The notes under the pieces were generated by a model. The model was not told the DNA's origin. It did no database searches and saw nothing but the letters and a program-made list of their open reading frames with translations. A stretch of 64,000 nucleotides of DNA from Neptunicoccus cionae. Lineage in GTDB: Bacteria; Pseudomonadota; Alphaproteobacteria; Rhodobacterales; Rhodobacteraceae. Positions within the stretch are counted from its first letter, which is position 1. Every line of letters begins with the position of its first letter. The stretch spans positions 868,001 through 932,000 of the forward strand of contig NZ_PKOJ01000001.1 of the NCBI RefSeq assembly GCF_002860325.1, in the 5' to 3' direction. Shown here piece by piece: positions 27,139-36,414 of this stretch. A program made the position numbers and the translations under genes.

Positions 27139-27972
27139 TCAGCGCGAGCGTGGTTTCAGCGCGCGAATGTGGCGGATCACGGTTTCGGGGAGCGTGGTGT
27201 CAGCACCGGGTGGAGCAGCATCCAGTGCGCTTTCCACATCCTTTTTCAGGATGCCGATAGTGTTGTCATCTGCAAAGCCGTCGCGGGCAAATTCGATTTC
27301 CTCAAACCCAGAAGCCAGCCAGTTCTGGCCCGACGATGTGTGGATCAGGTCGAGCAGTTTCTTTTCATCAATCTGTGCCGCATCTGCCCAGTCCAGCACC
27401 AGCCGCGTGGTGGCGGTGTTGGTCGCTGCGAGCAGGTTGTTTAATACTTTCGCTGCCATACCAGCGCCAGTATCGCCCATATGGTGGAAATGGGCGCCCA
27501 TCGCGGAAAACAAGGGCATGAGGTAGTCAATATCGCTGTCGCTACCGCCGAGCATGAAAGAAAGGCGGGCTTCTTGCGCGGCAATTGCGGCGCCCGACAT
27601 CGGGGCGTCGATAACCGTGCAGGAAATGCGGTCCTTTAGGGCGCTGATATAGCGTGGGGATAAGGTGGAAGAAATCACCACATGGGTCAGTTCAGGCAAG
27701 CGGTCCAGCAGGGACTGATCGGTGAAGAGAAGAGCCTCGGTTTGGGCTATGTCGCGCACGACGCTGATCAGGATTTTGGTATCGGAGGGCAATTTTTCCG
27801 GATCGTCCGTGATGGTCCGGTTGTCGGGCCCGTAGTGGGAGGGATCGCGCACATCAAAGCCGGTTGCATCAAAACCGGCGGCGCAAAGCGCGGCAAGCAT
27901 GGGTTCGCCCATGCGGCCACAGCCTGCGACGACGGTTTTCAAGTCTGCTGCTGTATGATCAGTGTTCGACAA
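27139..27972 (-). CDS. 3-hydroxyisobutyrate dehydrogenase-like NAD(P)-dependent oxidoreductase
   Basis: Beta-hydroxyacid dehydrogenase family protein, about 277 aa. The Rossmann motif VVAGCGRMGEPMLAAL opens the protein; VVISSTLSPRYISAL and the substrate-binding DAPMSGAAIAAQEARLSFMLGG follow, then the catalytic-lysine region GAGMAAKVLNNLLAATNTA. No ATG exists near the start. TTG at 27970-27972 (overlapping the AAA ATPase end by 14 bases) is the best choice; TTG at 27940-27942 is the alternative. Substrate unknown; glyoxylate/succinic semialdehyde or hydroxyisobutyrate are family options. Confidence 0.82.
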   Translation of the reverse strand: MSNTDHTAADLKTVVAGCGRMGEPMLAALCAAGFDATGFDVRDPSHYGPDNRTITDDPEKLPSDTKILISVVRDIAQTEALLFTDQSLLDRLPELTHVVISSTLSPRYISALKDRISCTVIDAPMSGAAIAAQEARLSFMLGGSDSDIDYLMPLFSAMGAHFHHMGDTGAGMAAKVLNNLLAATNTATTRLVLDWADAAQIDEKKLLDLIHTSSGQNWLASGFEEIEFARDGFADDNTIGILKKDVESALDAAPPGADTTLPETVIRHIRALKPRSR

Positions 27973-29257
27973 CGGATTCCGCCACGAACAGGTTGGCCCA
28001 TGCCCGTTCCACCAGATCAATCGCCATTTTATAGGGGCGACCTTCGTAATCACAGATGGATTTCATCTGTGTAAAAAGAAACGGTGCGTGATACGCCGCA
28101 TAGGTGTTGTCCACTTGCGGATACAGCTTGGAGAACAGGTGGATCAGCACCTGTTCATCCAGCGGCATTTTCATCGCCTTGCTGACCAGTGCATAAATCT
28201 GGATCATCTGGTCACGGGTCGGACGGTCCACCAGCACCTTGTAGTAAATCCGGCGCAGCGCCGCGCCGTCAAAGATTTCCGCAGGGTGGAAGTTGGTTGA
28301 GAAAATCACCAGCGTATCAAAAGGAACAAGGAATTTTTCGCCCGATTGCAGGGACAGGATATCCTCCCCGCCCTCCATGGGAACAATCCAGCGGTTGATC
28401 AGAGCCTGGGGCGGTTCCGCCTGACGGCCAAGGTCATCCACGATGAAAACGCCGCCCGTCGCCTTGAGCTGGAGCGGGGCCTGATAGGTCTTGGAATTGG
28501 AGTTGTAGTTCAGTTCCAACATGCTGAGCGTCAGTTCGCCGCCGGTAATGACCGAAGGCCGGTTGCATAGCACATAGCGGTTATCGAACTGCATACCCGT
28601 CCGCCGCAGCGAATTCGGATCAGCGGCGCTTTCTTGTGCATGACCGTGCACGATCGGATCGTAAACCGAGATCACCTGACCGGAATATTCCAGAACTTTG
28701 GGAACAAAAATCTTATCCCCCAATGCATCCCTTATCCCATTGGAAATAGAGGATTTCCCATTGCCGGGCGGTCCGTACATGAGGATAGATTTTCCGGAAT
28801 TTACCGCAGGGCCGAGTTGGGTGAGCAAACCGTCAGGAATGATCAGATGGCCCATAGAATTTTCAAGCGCTTCCTGAGTGATACCCACGTCCGCTACGGA
28901 TTGCAGTTTAACCTGTTCTCGGTAATCGTTAAGCGGGATTGGCAGGGCGCCGAAATATTCGGATTGGGCCAGCGCATCAAGCGCGCGCGATTTGCCGCTT
29001 TCGGACATCTGGTAGCGCAGCTCGGTCCCGGATTTACCCGTTACTTCAAGCATGTTCTGGCTGCGGGCCATTTCAATCAGCTCAAGTGCCACAGGAGTGG
29101 AGCAGCAGAGTGTCTTTTCCACGTCACCCGGGGTCGAGACGTTCTTGCGGAACATTGTCTTGATCAGAATGTCCCGCGCGAACACGGGATTAAGCCCCGT
29201 TGCCGCCACGGACATCGGAATTTTGGGCGGATGCAAAGTGCGCGCCTGCATGTTCAT
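27959..29257 (-). CDS. AAA family ATPase with N-terminal winged-helix-like region
   Basis: A 432-aa ATPase. Residues about 20-100 look like a winged-helix module (FARDILIKTMFRKNVSTPGDVEKTL, then RYQMSESGKSRALDAL); Walker A GPPGNGKS is at 162-169 and Walker B GGVFIVDDLG near 280. The sensor region FDTLVIFSTNFHPAEIFDGAALRRIYYK follows. I cannot tie it to a named family with a known role. Its nearness to the Tad locus makes a link with pilus assembly or another secreted structure possible, but that is inference. Confidence 0.8.
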   Translation of the reverse strand: MNMQARTLHPPKIPMSVAATGLNPVFARDILIKTMFRKNVSTPGDVEKTLCCSTPVALELIEMARSQNMLEVTGKSGTELRYQMSESGKSRALDALAQSEYFGALPIPLNDYREQVKLQSVADVGITQEALENSMGHLIIPDGLLTQLGPAVNSGKSILMYGPPGNGKSSISNGIRDALGDKIFVPKVLEYSGQVISVYDPIVHGHAQESAADPNSLRRTGMQFDNRYVLCNRPSVITGGELTLSMLELNYNSNSKTYQAPLQLKATGGVFIVDDLGRQAEPPQALINRWIVPMEGGEDILSLQSGEKFLVPFDTLVIFSTNFHPAEIFDGAALRRIYYKVLVDRPTRDQMIQIYALVSKAMKMPLDEQVLIHLFSKLYPQVDNTYAAYHAPFLFTQMKSICDYEGRPYKMAIDLVERAWANLFVAESVVEH

Positions 29258-29365
29258 ATCAACACCACTGCTTATGTTTTTTATGGGCCGAGCGTACCCT
29301 GTCTAGCCGGAACGGGTAAACAAAAACTGTATTTGATTTTGCGGATCGGTGCGGTTTGATTTAAC

Positions 29366-31000
29366 TTGTCTGAAACAGGCAACAGCCCGGGGGCAATGGT
29401 GCGAAATTTATTCTGGATTTGGTACGCCTTGTTCCTGATCGGACTGCTTGCAGTGTTTGCCATGCTACGGGTGAACGATGGCGCGGTTTTGATCCTCAGC
29501 TTTGATGGTGACGCGATCCATATGGCGCAAATCGTGTTGCGGATGCAGGACGGAGAGTTGCCCCATCAGGATTTTCTGACCCCGCTCGGCGTGACGGCGT
29601 TTTTACCGGTGGTCTGGTTGATGAATGCCGGGTCCGGTCTGGGCGCGGCCTTTGCCTATGCGCCCGTCCTGATCGGGCTGGTCTGTCTGCCGGCAGTCTA
29701 TTTTGTCGGGATTACAAGGTTTTCACCTGCGGGCGCGCTGGCCTTTGGCGGGGTGTTTTTGGTGCAGCTTCTGGCGATGGTGCATGGTGGTGTGGAACCC
29801 ACAGTTACCGTTTCCATGTATTACAATAACTGGTGTTGGGCGGTGTCAGCATTGCTGGTTGTTTTGGCGGTACTTCCTCCGCGCTCGTCGTCTGTAAAGG
29901 CGATTTGGGCCGAGGCGCTTGTCCTTGGGGGCGGGGTGGCTTTTCTCACTCTGACCAAAGCGCCTTTTGCGGTTTTTCTTCTGCCGGCCCTGATCGTTGC
30001 CTTACTGGTGCGGGGGCAATGGAAGACGCTGGTTTGGAGCGTAGTTTGGTCGTTGATCGTGATGGGGACTGTGACATTTCCCTACGGACTGGTGGCACAC
30101 TGGCAAGGGTATGTTGCGGATCTGCTCTATGTGGCAAAATCCGGAGCACGGGGCCAGCCGGGGGCCGCGCTGCCGTTGATGTTGCTCGCGCCCTCACAGG
30201 TTGTGGGTAATCTGGCCATTCTCGTTGCTGTTCTATTGCTGCGGCAAGCGCGAAAGTCGGGTGAGGCCTTGGTTCTGTTGGTACTGGCAGCGGGGTGGGT
30301 GTTGATCACCCACCAGAACTGGCAGAACGATCCGCACTGGCTGGTGCCTGCGGGGCTGGTCCTTATGGTGTTTGCCAAAGATATCACGCTTTACAACCGG
30401 TTCGGATGGCCGTTGCAACGGGCACTGCAAAGCGTCGCGGTGCTTTTGTTTGCGTTGGGTGCGCCGTTGCTGATGACCCAAGTGCAGTCCCTTTTGATTC
30501 ACAACAGCCTGAAGCCTGATCGGTTTGCCGCAGCAATGAAAGGCGCGGGGCAGGGTGACTTGCGGTTTCGCAGTGCCGCCGCCGCAGATGTGCGGGTAGA
30601 GCGCCCCTTTGACGGGCTGTCAGGAGAGACCACTGCGGCAACCCTGTTGAACGGTGAAACCCTGCCATCCTGTCAGAAAATTACGGGCCTTTTGTCCGAT
30701 CTGATTGAGACCGGGAAGCGACTGGACCGGCTTCCTCAAACCGGAGGGGCTCAAGTGCTTTATGCGGATTGGGTGAACGGGCTGTGGCTGTTTTCCGAAA
30801 TCGCACCATTGAAAGGGGGCGCACCTTGGTATTACGGAGGCGCGGCGGGCTTTGCGCAGGCAGAGTATCTGGTGGTGCCGCTCTGTCCTATGGGGCAGGG
30901 GGTGCGCCGGATGATCCTGAATGCAATTGCTCAGGATCCGGCTTTAAACTTCAAAGAAGTGGAGCGGAACGAACTGTTTATCTTACTGGAGCGGAATTGA
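29366..31000 (+). CDS. Polytopic membrane protein, GT-C glycosyltransferase-like
   Basis: A 544-aa protein with roughly ten hydrophobic segments in the first 390 residues and a soluble C-terminal domain. The first loop carries FDGDAIHMAQIVLRMQDGEL then PHQDFLTPLG, which resembles the acidic first loop of GT-C transferases that use polyprenyl-phosphate sugars (D-E/G-x... G-x-x-P-x-x-D-F). No database family is recalled with certainty. The start is uncertain: TTG 29366 or ATG 29396 (weak GGGGGC upstream). It is divergent from the AAA ATPase. Confidence 0.68.
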   Translation: MSETGNSPGAMVRNLFWIWYALFLIGLLAVFAMLRVNDGAVLILSFDGDAIHMAQIVLRMQDGELPHQDFLTPLGVTAFLPVVWLMNAGSGLGAAFAYAPVLIGLVCLPAVYFVGITRFSPAGALAFGGVFLVQLLAMVHGGVEPTVTVSMYYNNWCWAVSALLVVLAVLPPRSSSVKAIWAEALVLGGGVAFLTLTKAPFAVFLLPALIVALLVRGQWKTLVWSVVWSLIVMGTVTFPYGLVAHWQGYVADLLYVAKSGARGQPGAALPLMLLAPSQVVGNLAILVAVLLLRQARKSGEALVLLVLAAGWVLITHQNWQNDPHWLVPAGLVLMVFAKDITLYNRFGWPLQRALQSVAVLLFALGAPLLMTQVQSLLIHNSLKPDRFAAAMKGAGQGDLRFRSAAAADVRVERPFDGLSGETTAATLLNGETLPSCQKITGLLSDLIETGKRLDRLPQTGGAQVLYADWVNGLWLFSEIAPLKGGAPWYYGGAAGFAQAEYLVVPLCPMGQGVRRMILNAIAQDPALNFKEVERNELFILLERN

Positions 31001-31003
31001 GGG

Positions 31004-31501
31004 TCAGGAGACTATGCCAGCCTGCAAAATCAGGTAACAGGCGAGGGACGCGCTGAGTGTGACGCCGTAGGGAAATTTTCCGCCCACCTGCCAGGATTTC
31101 CAACCCGCAAGATAAGGTTTCAACGAACCGATTGCGCCGATCCCGCGATGCAATGCAACAGTCAGCAGTGACAAGGCGGCAAGCAGCATCAGGAACATTG
31201 TCGCGTCCCCGAGTGCGATGAACGGCGCCATTGCCGCGATAAACTTGCTGTCGCCTCCGCCCATATAGCCGAAAGCCGTTAACAAAAAGCCAACGGCCAG
31301 CATGAGCGCGGCCTGAGCAATGCGCAGGGCATATAGATCAAGCGGGAAGATCAGCAGGCCGACCACAGCAAAGGCCAGAAACAGCCCCAAGGTGGTCTTA
31401 TTATAGATTTTCATGTACCGCAGGTCGCTGATCGCGGCCCAAATGCAAAAGGGCAGGGCGATCAGCAGAAGAACCACTGTCGGGTCCAAAAGTTTTTCCA
31501 T
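31004..31501 (-). CDS. cpaA: A24 family prepilin peptidase (TadV/CpaA)
   Basis: Inner-membrane aspartyl peptidase of 165 aa that removes the leader of Flp-type prepilins and pseudopilins. The two catalytic aspartates are in AAISDLRYMKIYN and GYMGGGDSKFIAAM (the GxGDxK-type motif). About five hydrophobic segments. Short form lacking the methylase domain, as in Tad systems. Its start overlaps the upstream TPR gene stop by one base. Confidence 0.93.
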   Translation of the reverse strand: MEKLLDPTVVLLLIALPFCIWAAISDLRYMKIYNKTTLGLFLAFAVVGLLIFPLDLYALRIAQAALMLAVGFLLTAFGYMGGGDSKFIAAMAPFIALGDATMFLMLLAALSLLTVALHRGIGAIGSLKPYLAGWKSWQVGGKFPYGVTLSASLACYLILQAGIVS

Positions 31502-32358
31502 CAGCTTTTAATTGTGCGTGTCAGTGCTTCCAGACTGCGGACCGCCTCTTCAAAATGGCGGGGGTGCGTGTCGATTGCGTCTTCCAGAAGCCCGCGGCCA
31601 ATGTCTGTATCGCCCTGTTTTACCGCGGACAGGCCAGCAGTATAGAGCATCTGCGCCTTTTCAGTCTCGCTCATCGGGACGACGGGCAACGCATAGTTTT
31701 TCTGCGCAGCGCGGGCGAGCACCAGATTGTTCTTGGCGGTAAACAATTTGCGGTCATAGGTGATCGCTTGCACGAACAGCTTTTCCGCACCCTTGTAATC
31801 CCCGCGGGCCATTTTCGAATAGCCCCAGTTGTTCATTACGTTAGAGGGTTTTGTCGTCAGGCCAGTTGCAATTTCATAAAAGCTGTCCGCTTTCTTCCAT
31901 TTCTTCTGGCTGTCTGCGATCATCGCTTCCAGACGGTAACGCTTGTAGGTTTCTACCGTAGGGGGGACCTGATTTAACTGGGCTTCTGCGCCTTTCCAGT
32001 CGTTTGTCCGGATCAGTGCATCAGCCAGATCAATCCGGTCCTGATCGGTGCCATCTTCAGACTCCACCAGTTTTTCGAATACCGGTACCGCTTCTGCCGC
32101 GCGTTTGGCACGGATCAGGGACTGGGCCAGACCGCGCCGGAACTCTGTCCGCTCGGGATCTTTGGTCAGGGAACTGCGGAAATATTCGACGGCTTCGTTC
32201 GGATCGGCGACCGTCAGCATAATATCGTTCAGGTCGGTTGCATCTACGACGCTTGTAGGATCAAGATCTGCCGCTTTTGATGCGTCGCCATTGTCTGCAC
32301 ATGCGCCAAGTGCCAGCAAGCCGGCGATTGCGAGTGTGCCCATTAGTGGATTGCCCAT
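31501..32358 (-). CDS. TPR-repeat lipoprotein of the Tad locus
   Basis: A 285-aa protein with lipobox LGAC near residue 19 (MGTLAIAGLLALGACADNGD, counted from the second Met) and tetratricopeptide repeats from about residue 50 to 270, for example AEAVPVFEKLVESEDGTDQDRI, NWGYSKMARGDYKGAEKLFVQA and YTAGLSAVKQGDTDIGRGLLE. TadD-type proteins of this kind are outer-membrane pilotins or scaffolds for Tad secretion. Second TPR protein in the locus, next to tadD. Confidence 0.85.
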   Translation of the reverse strand: MGNPLMGTLAIAGLLALGACADNGDASKAADLDPTSVVDATDLNDIMLTVADPNEAVEYFRSSLTKDPERTEFRRGLAQSLIRAKRAAEAVPVFEKLVESEDGTDQDRIDLADALIRTNDWKGAEAQLNQVPPTVETYKRYRLEAMIADSQKKWKKADSFYEIATGLTTKPSNVMNNWGYSKMARGDYKGAEKLFVQAITYDRKLFTAKNNLVLARAAQKNYALPVVPMSETEKAQMLYTAGLSAVKQGDTDIGRGLLEDAIDTHPRHFEEAVRSLEALTRTIKS

Positions 32359-32382
32359 GGGTCTGTTCCTGTACTGCTCGTT

Positions 32383-32994
32383 TTAGCCCGAGTTTGATGT
32401 GGATAGCAGCAGGTATTTTCCGTTGCCCCGCCTCACCAACTCGAAGTCATTATTAGTATTAGGAGAAGAATACTCCGTGTTATCCATAATTGCGATAACT
32501 TTGGTCAAATTCTTGCGAATTTCTTCGGAACTGCCGTTATCAAGCCCATATGCGAGCTGAAAGACACGCTTTGCCTCGGCATATTCACCCTGAGACATCA
32601 AAACGACGCCCAGATTGTTCCATGCCGGAACGAAATCGGGGTCTTTTTTCACAGCGAGTTGCAAGAGTTCATTGGCGTGGTGCAAACGGCCCAGGTGCAT
32701 GTTGGCAGAGCCAAGGGCGCTCAGCACATCGGCATTCAGCCCCTTTTCAGCCGCTGCGCGCGTATAAGCTTTCAGTGCAAGTTCATATTCTTTTGAGGCC
32801 ATAAGACGGTGCCCGACAGTCAGCCCGTCCACTGCTTCGGTCACTTTTTCCGTTCCCGCCGGCGCCTTCAACCCTTCGTGCACCACTGCGAGCGAACGGG
32901 AGTTCACTGTCTGACTTCCAGAGCAGGCGCCAAGGGCAACAGTCGCGAATGCCGCTGCCAGCGCGGCCGGATTATTTTTGAACCATGTGAACAT
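32383..32994 (-). CDS. tadD: TPR lipoprotein TadD
   Basis: A 203-aa lipoprotein (ALAAAFATVALGACSGSQ) with TPRs (ELALKAYTRAAAEKGLNADVLSALGSANMHLGRLHHANELL, AWNNLGVVLMSQGEYAEAKRVF). TadD is needed for Flp pilus assembly. The ATG at 32994 is inside the end of tadC (23-base overlap), so translation is probably coupled; an upstream TTG at 33003 is less likely. Confidence 0.87.
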   Translation of the reverse strand: MFTWFKNNPAALAAAFATVALGACSGSQTVNSRSLAVVHEGLKAPAGTEKVTEAVDGLTVGHRLMASKEYELALKAYTRAAAEKGLNADVLSALGSANMHLGRLHHANELLQLAVKKDPDFVPAWNNLGVVLMSQGEYAEAKRVFQLAYGLDNGSSEEIRKNLTKVIAIMDNTEYSSPNTNNDFELVRRGNGKYLLLSTSNSG

Positions 32995-33955
32995 AGATAT
33001 CAAAGACCGAAGGTCCCACCATAATTACAAGAAGAGGAGGCACCGTGAACATCATGGTGCAGAGCGTCATTTTTGTTGGCAGCTTGTTGGCCTTTTCTTC
33101 GGCGCGGGTCACACGTTTGTCCCGCATTTCAGAGGCGTATACCCGCAAGGCTTCGCCAAGGGATGTGCCGAAGGTGGCCGATTGGATCATCACAGTCACA
33201 AAGGCGGAAATGTCCTGACAGTCACAACGTTCCGCCATGTCGCGCAGGACTACCGGGCGTTCCTTACCGGCGCGCATTTCGTTCGCTACGATGGTGAATT
33301 CTTCAGAAAGGGCAGGGGCCGACGGGGCGATTTCCTTGGCGACACGTTGCACCGCCTGATCAAGCGACTGGCCCGCCTCGATACAAACCAGCATGAGGTC
33401 GAGCGAATCGGGGAAGCCGTTCAGGATTTCTTCCTGACGGGTGCCGCGGCGCTTTTCGACCCAGTAAATCGGGGCGTAGTAACCGACAAAACCCGGACCA
33501 AGGGTCTGGATTGCAAGCCATTTCAGATCGGATGTGCCGCTTGTCAGCAGGAACGTGTAAATTGTGCCCAGCAGCAGCCCCGCCAACCCGAGCACAAGTT
33601 GCAGAAAGTGGAAGGTCCGCACAGCGCCTTTAGTCCGGTAACCGGCCTGGATCAGCTTGAGCCGCCGGTCCGAAAATTCCTGTTGGTCCTGCGGTTCGAG
33701 ATAAGCGGCAAACTTGTCGAGGTTCGGCCCCTTCTGTTTTTCCCGTAGTTCCAGCTTGGGTTGGTCCCCGGAGCCCCGTTTCGGGCTCGGGTTGCGCACC
33801 GCAGATCCGGCCAGCCGGTCAAACGGGTCCTCCTTTTTGGTCAGCAGGAAGGGCAATGTCATTACGATACAGAAAATGCCAAGCACGCCCATGGCGATGA
33901 AAGGGCCCGCTGGCCCCAAGATTTCTTCAAGGTATAAGTTGAACTGTTCAAGCAT
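32972..33955 (-). CDS. tadC: Tad inner-membrane platform protein TadC
   Basis: Type II secretion F-domain protein of 327 aa, partner of TadB in the inner-membrane assembly platform. Hydrophobic segments are at about residues 17-38, 110-140, and at the C-terminus (TLCTMMFTVPPLLVIMVGPSVFDIY). The T2SSF domain occupies about 170-310 (FPDSLDLMLVCIEAGQSLDQAVQRVAKE). Ten bases separate it from tadB. Confidence 0.95.
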   Translation of the reverse strand: MLEQFNLYLEEILGPAGPFIAMGVLGIFCIVMTLPFLLTKKEDPFDRLAGSAVRNPSPKRGSGDQPKLELREKQKGPNLDKFAAYLEPQDQQEFSDRRLKLIQAGYRTKGAVRTFHFLQLVLGLAGLLLGTIYTFLLTSGTSDLKWLAIQTLGPGFVGYYAPIYWVEKRRGTRQEEILNGFPDSLDLMLVCIEAGQSLDQAVQRVAKEIAPSAPALSEEFTIVANEMRAGKERPVVLRDMAERCDCQDISAFVTVMIQSATFGTSLGEALRVYASEMRDKRVTRAEEKANKLPTKMTLCTMMFTVPPLLVIMVGPSVFDIYVHMVQK

Positions 33956-33965
33956 CTGACGGCTC

Positions 33966-34928
33966 CTATACCTTAATGTTTACCATGTGACGCATAACCA
34001 AAACGTTAATGGCAAGCATGACAAACACGGCAATCGCTGCGGGCATGTAGTATTCAGTGGGCTTAACGGCATCATAATACGTGGGGTTCATCACGTTCAC
34101 ACCACCGAGCGCGGCAAGGGGGAAGCCGGAGAGGAACATGCCGGACCATTTTGCCTCGGCGGTGATGGCATTTACGCGACGGAACAGTTTGAACCGCGAA
34201 CGGATCACTTTGGACAGCCCGTCAAGAACTTCGGCCAGATTACCGCCCGCTTTGGCCTGAATAGCCACAGCAACGGTCAGAAAGCGCAGGTCGGGTACGT
34301 CAATCCGCTCTGCCATGTTGTTCAAGGCAGCGGCAATATCGGCGCCATAAGCAGTTTCATCAACGATCATGCCAAACTCGGATCCGATCGGATCGGGCAT
34401 TTCTGTAGCTACGATGTTGATTGCGTTGGAAAAGGGGTGGCCCACGCGCAGGGAGCGTACAATAAGGTCAACCGCATCCGGCAGTTGTTCTTCAAAGGCA
34501 GCCATGCGTTTTTTCGCCTTACCGCTAAGCCAGAAATAAACACCGCCGCCCCCGATCAGAACAGAGAGAATGCAGCGCAAAACCAGACCGGTTTCGGTGA
34601 AATAGGTGAGGCCGCCAAAGCTGAGCGCGGCAACCAGTATCATCACCATAATCAAGGCAGTCGGCGAAAAGGCTATGTTGGCCTGCTGCGCCTTGTGGCT
34701 GAGAATGGACATGATTGGCAGTTTCAGGCCGGAAAGATGCTGGTCGCGCTCCTTGCGCAGCGCCTCGAACACCTCTTCTTGTGCCTTGCCGGTTTCCATC
34801 AGCGCCAGTCGACGGTTCACGCGGCTGTTCAGTTTGATGGATTTTCCAAAGGTCACAAGGTAGATGCCCTCGACGATCAGAACAACGCCGACGAAGATCA
34901 GAAGATAGATAACTGCCTGTGTACCCAT
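33966..34928 (-). CDS. tadB: Tad inner-membrane platform protein TadB
   Basis: Type II secretion F-domain protein of 320 aa. Hydrophobic stretches near residues 5-25, 95-135 and 290-312. The T2SSF core reads QLPDAVDLIVRSLRVGHPFSNAINIVATEMPDPIGSEF, then LRFLTVAVAIQAKAGGNLAEVLDGLSKVIRSRF. TadB and TadC act together as the PilC-like platform above the TadA ATPase. Confidence 0.95.
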   Translation of the reverse strand: MGTQAVIYLLIFVGVVLIVEGIYLVTFGKSIKLNSRVNRRLALMETGKAQEEVFEALRKERDQHLSGLKLPIMSILSHKAQQANIAFSPTALIMVMILVAALSFGGLTYFTETGLVLRCILSVLIGGGGVYFWLSGKAKKRMAAFEEQLPDAVDLIVRSLRVGHPFSNAINIVATEMPDPIGSEFGMIVDETAYGADIAAALNNMAERIDVPDLRFLTVAVAIQAKAGGNLAEVLDGLSKVIRSRFKLFRRVNAITAEAKWSGMFLSGFPLAALGGVNVMNPTYYDAVKPTEYYMPAAIAVFVMLAINVLVMRHMVNIKV

Positions 34929-34940
34929 GGTTACGGTTCC

Positions 34941-36401
34941 TTATTGCGCGGCGGTCTGGCGGCGCGGAGAATAAATGCTGGAGGGCAGGTCATAGCCCCA
35001 CTGTTTGAAGCGGTCCGAATAGAGAGAGCGCAAGCCGGTCGGCGTGAAATCCCCGATCAGCTTGCCGTCTTTTCCGGTGCCTTCGATTTCGTATTTGAAG
35101 ATTTCCTGCAACGAGATCACATCGCCTTCCATACCGGCGACTTCCGTGATGGAAACCATCCGGCGGGAACCGTCCTGAAGACGTTTGGCCTGCACGATCA
35201 GGTTTACCGCCGAAGCGATCTGGGAGCGCATGGCACGCAGAGGCATTTCAACGCCGGTCATGGCGATCATGTTCTCGAGACGGGCAACCGCGTCCCGCGC
35301 AGAGTTGGCGTGGATTGTGGTCATGGAGCCGTCGTGACCGGTGTTCATCGCCTGAAGCATGTCGATCACCTCATCGCCGCGGGTCTCGCCCACGATGATC
35401 CGGTCCGGACGCATCCGCAGGGCGTTTTTCAGACAGGCGCGGGCGTCAACCTCACCTTTGCCCTCAACGTTTGGCGGGCGTGTTTCCATTCGCGCAAGGT
35501 GTTGTTGTTGCAACTGGAGTTCCGCCGTATCCTCGATCGTGGCAACACGTTCGTCATTGGCGATAAAGCTCGACAAAGCGTTCAGGGTTGTGGTTTTACC
35601 CGAACCTGTACCGCCTGAAACGATGATGTTCAGACGACAGGCCACAGCTGCTTGCAAATAGGCGGCCATTTCGTCGGTGAAGGCCCCGAATTTCACCAGA
35701 TCGTCGATGCCCAGCTTGTCCTTTTTGAACTTCCGGATGGAGACCAAGGCTCCGTCAATGGCGATTGGGGGGACCATGGCGTTAAAGCGGGAACCATCCT
35801 GCAAACGCGCATCAACATAAGGGTTGGATTCATCAACACGACGTCCCACAGCCGAAACGATCTTGTCGATCACCCGCAGCAGGTGTTTGTCGTCGCGGAA
35901 AACCACACGGGACAGGGACAGCTTACCCTTTTTCTCGATAAAGATCTGCTTCGGGCCGTTGATCAGGATATCGGCGATGTCATCGTCTTTCAGCAACGGT
36001 TCCAATGGCCCGAGCCCAGTGACCTCGTCGTACATTTCGTTATTGAGGTTGGTACGTTCCTCTTTTGATAAAACCAGCCCCATTTCCTGGAGGCCATCCG
36101 CGCAGATCGCTGCGATCTCGCGGCGCAGGTCCGCTTCAGAAGCGCTCTCGATCGCGCCGAGGTTCAGGTTCTCCAGCAGTCGGGTGTGCATGTCCAGACG
36201 CACGTCCATAAGTTTCTGGGCGCGGCGTTCTTCACGGGTAAGGTTGTCCGATTTTGCTTTGGTAGCAGGCACCGCCTTGGGCGGCGCTTTGGCTGCAACG
36301 GGCTCCGGAGCAGGCGCCTGTGGCGCAACAACCGCTTCGGGTGCTGCGCTCGGGGCTGTCGGTGCCGGTTTGGCGTCGGGCTTCTTGTATCTCTTGAACA
36401 T
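34941..36401 (-). CDS. tadA: Tad secretion ATPase TadA/CpaF
   Basis: Type II/IV secretion hexameric ATPase of 486 aa powering pilus extension and retraction. A Pro/Ala-rich N-terminal extension (1-50) precedes the N-domain; Walker A GGTGSGKT is at 263-270, the Asp box [20 protein letters not shown] follows, then the Walker B/His region [41 protein letters not shown]. Sits between tadZ and tadB in the usual order. Confidence 0.97.
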   Translation of the reverse strand: MFKRYKKPDAKPAPTAPSAAPEAVVAPQAPAPEPVAAKAPPKAVPATKAKSDNLTREERRAQKLMDVRLDMHTRLLENLNLGAIESASEADLRREIAAICADGLQEMGLVLSKEERTNLNNEMYDEVTGLGPLEPLLKDDDIADILINGPKQIFIEKKGKLSLSRVVFRDDKHLLRVIDKIVSAVGRRVDESNPYVDARLQDGSRFNAMVPPIAIDGALVSIRKFKKDKLGIDDLVKFGAFTDEMAAYLQAAVACRLNIIVSGGTGSGKTTTLNALSSFIANDERVATIEDTAELQLQQQHLARMETRPPNVEGKGEVDARACLKNALRMRPDRIIVGETRGDEVIDMLQAMNTGHDGSMTTIHANSARDAVARLENMIAMTGVEMPLRAMRSQIASAVNLIVQAKRLQDGSRRMVSITEVAGMEGDVISLQEIFKYEIEGTGKDGKLIGDFTPTGLRSLYSDRFKQWGYDLPSSIYSPRRQTAAQ

Positions 36402-36414
36402 CTTGTACTCCCCG

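Noticed and set aside
33987-35618. 543-codon plus-strand frame opposite tadA and tadB
   Set aside because: His/Gln-rich antisense shadow of two well-supported genes.
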